A stretch of 35,094 bases of DNA. Origin: Phocaeicola intestinalis. Its GTDB lineage: Bacteria > Bacteroidota > Bacteroidia > Bacteroidales > Bacteroidaceae. The number at the start of each line of letters is the position of its first letter. The stretch's first letter is position 1. The stretch is taken from positions 1 through 35,094 of the forward strand of contig NZ_JACSPP010000040.1 in the NCBI RefSeq assembly GCF_014837065.1, read 5' to 3'. Of this stretch, positions 35,035 to 35,094 are shown in pieces. The notes below the pieces were generated by a model, which ran no database searches, was not told where the DNA came from, and saw nothing but the letters and a program-made list of their open reading frames with translations. The position numbers and the translations under genes are program-made.

Positions 35035-35094
35035 TTCTATGTTGTAATCCAAATATCCAGAGAATTTTTTTATTTTATTAAAGGTTTTCATTAG

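Overview
This window comes from a Bacteroidota chromosome, most likely a gut Bacteroides/Phocaeicola-type organism; the species cannot be fixed from sequence alone. Evidence: many promoters of the form TTTG-N19/20-TAnnTTTG, weak Shine-Dalgarno use, DUF3078 and DUF4890-like proteins, a FloA/NfeD/TPR cluster, and a thiS-E-G-C-H-F-tenI thiamine operon. Almost all of it is housekeeping or conserved accessory content. Novelty sits mainly in the left edge and in the intergenic repeats.

Layout. 1-1.8 kb: probable end of an integrated element abutting the 3' end of mnmE, with the first codons of an unknown gene at the edge, a protein of about seven tandem winged-HTH units, and a leader carrying a 10-bp-period GGGACAC repeat array. 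1.8-4.6 kb: minus-strand operon of nucleoside phosphorylase, free methionine-R-sulfoxide reductase and mnmE. 4.7-7.6 kb: TPR/beta-propeller protein, NfeD and flotillin FloA. 8-9.3 kb: ttcA and a DUF486 membrane protein, with ttcA flanked by large palindromic repeats. 9.4-13.9 kb: AMP-forming acyl-CoA synthetase, phosphohexomutase, Ogt. 13.9-15.7 kb: repeat-rich stretch with a frame-split LytTR regulator and two copies of a 192-bp MITE-like element. 15.7-19.8 kb: Spy-like protein, lipoprotein and a large AsmA-like protein. 19.8-25.1 kb: MATE transporter, flavin oxidoreductase, B12-binding radical SAM protein and prs. 25.1-32 kb: complete thiamine operon behind a TPP riboswitch, interrupted by a four-helix-bundle (23S IVP family) gene. 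32-35 kb: more MITE copies, a TRIC-like channel and a DUF3078 beta-barrel.

How genes work together. Hydroxymethylpyrimidine synthesis (ThiC), thiazole synthesis (ThiS, ThiF, ThiG, ThiH) and coupling (ThiE) are expressed from one riboswitch-controlled promoter. TPR-NfeD-FloA form an envelope/membrane-organising unit. MnmE and TtcA are tRNA modification enzymes.

The strongest signals for something undescribed are: (1) the tandem-HTH protein facing a helically phased operator-like array next to a likely attachment site; (2) a MITE family of exactly 192 bp with TNA target duplications; (3) a 22-23-bp intergenic tandem repeat family; (4) a T7 tract that splits a membrane LytTR regulator. No CRISPR array, rRNA or tRNA was seen.
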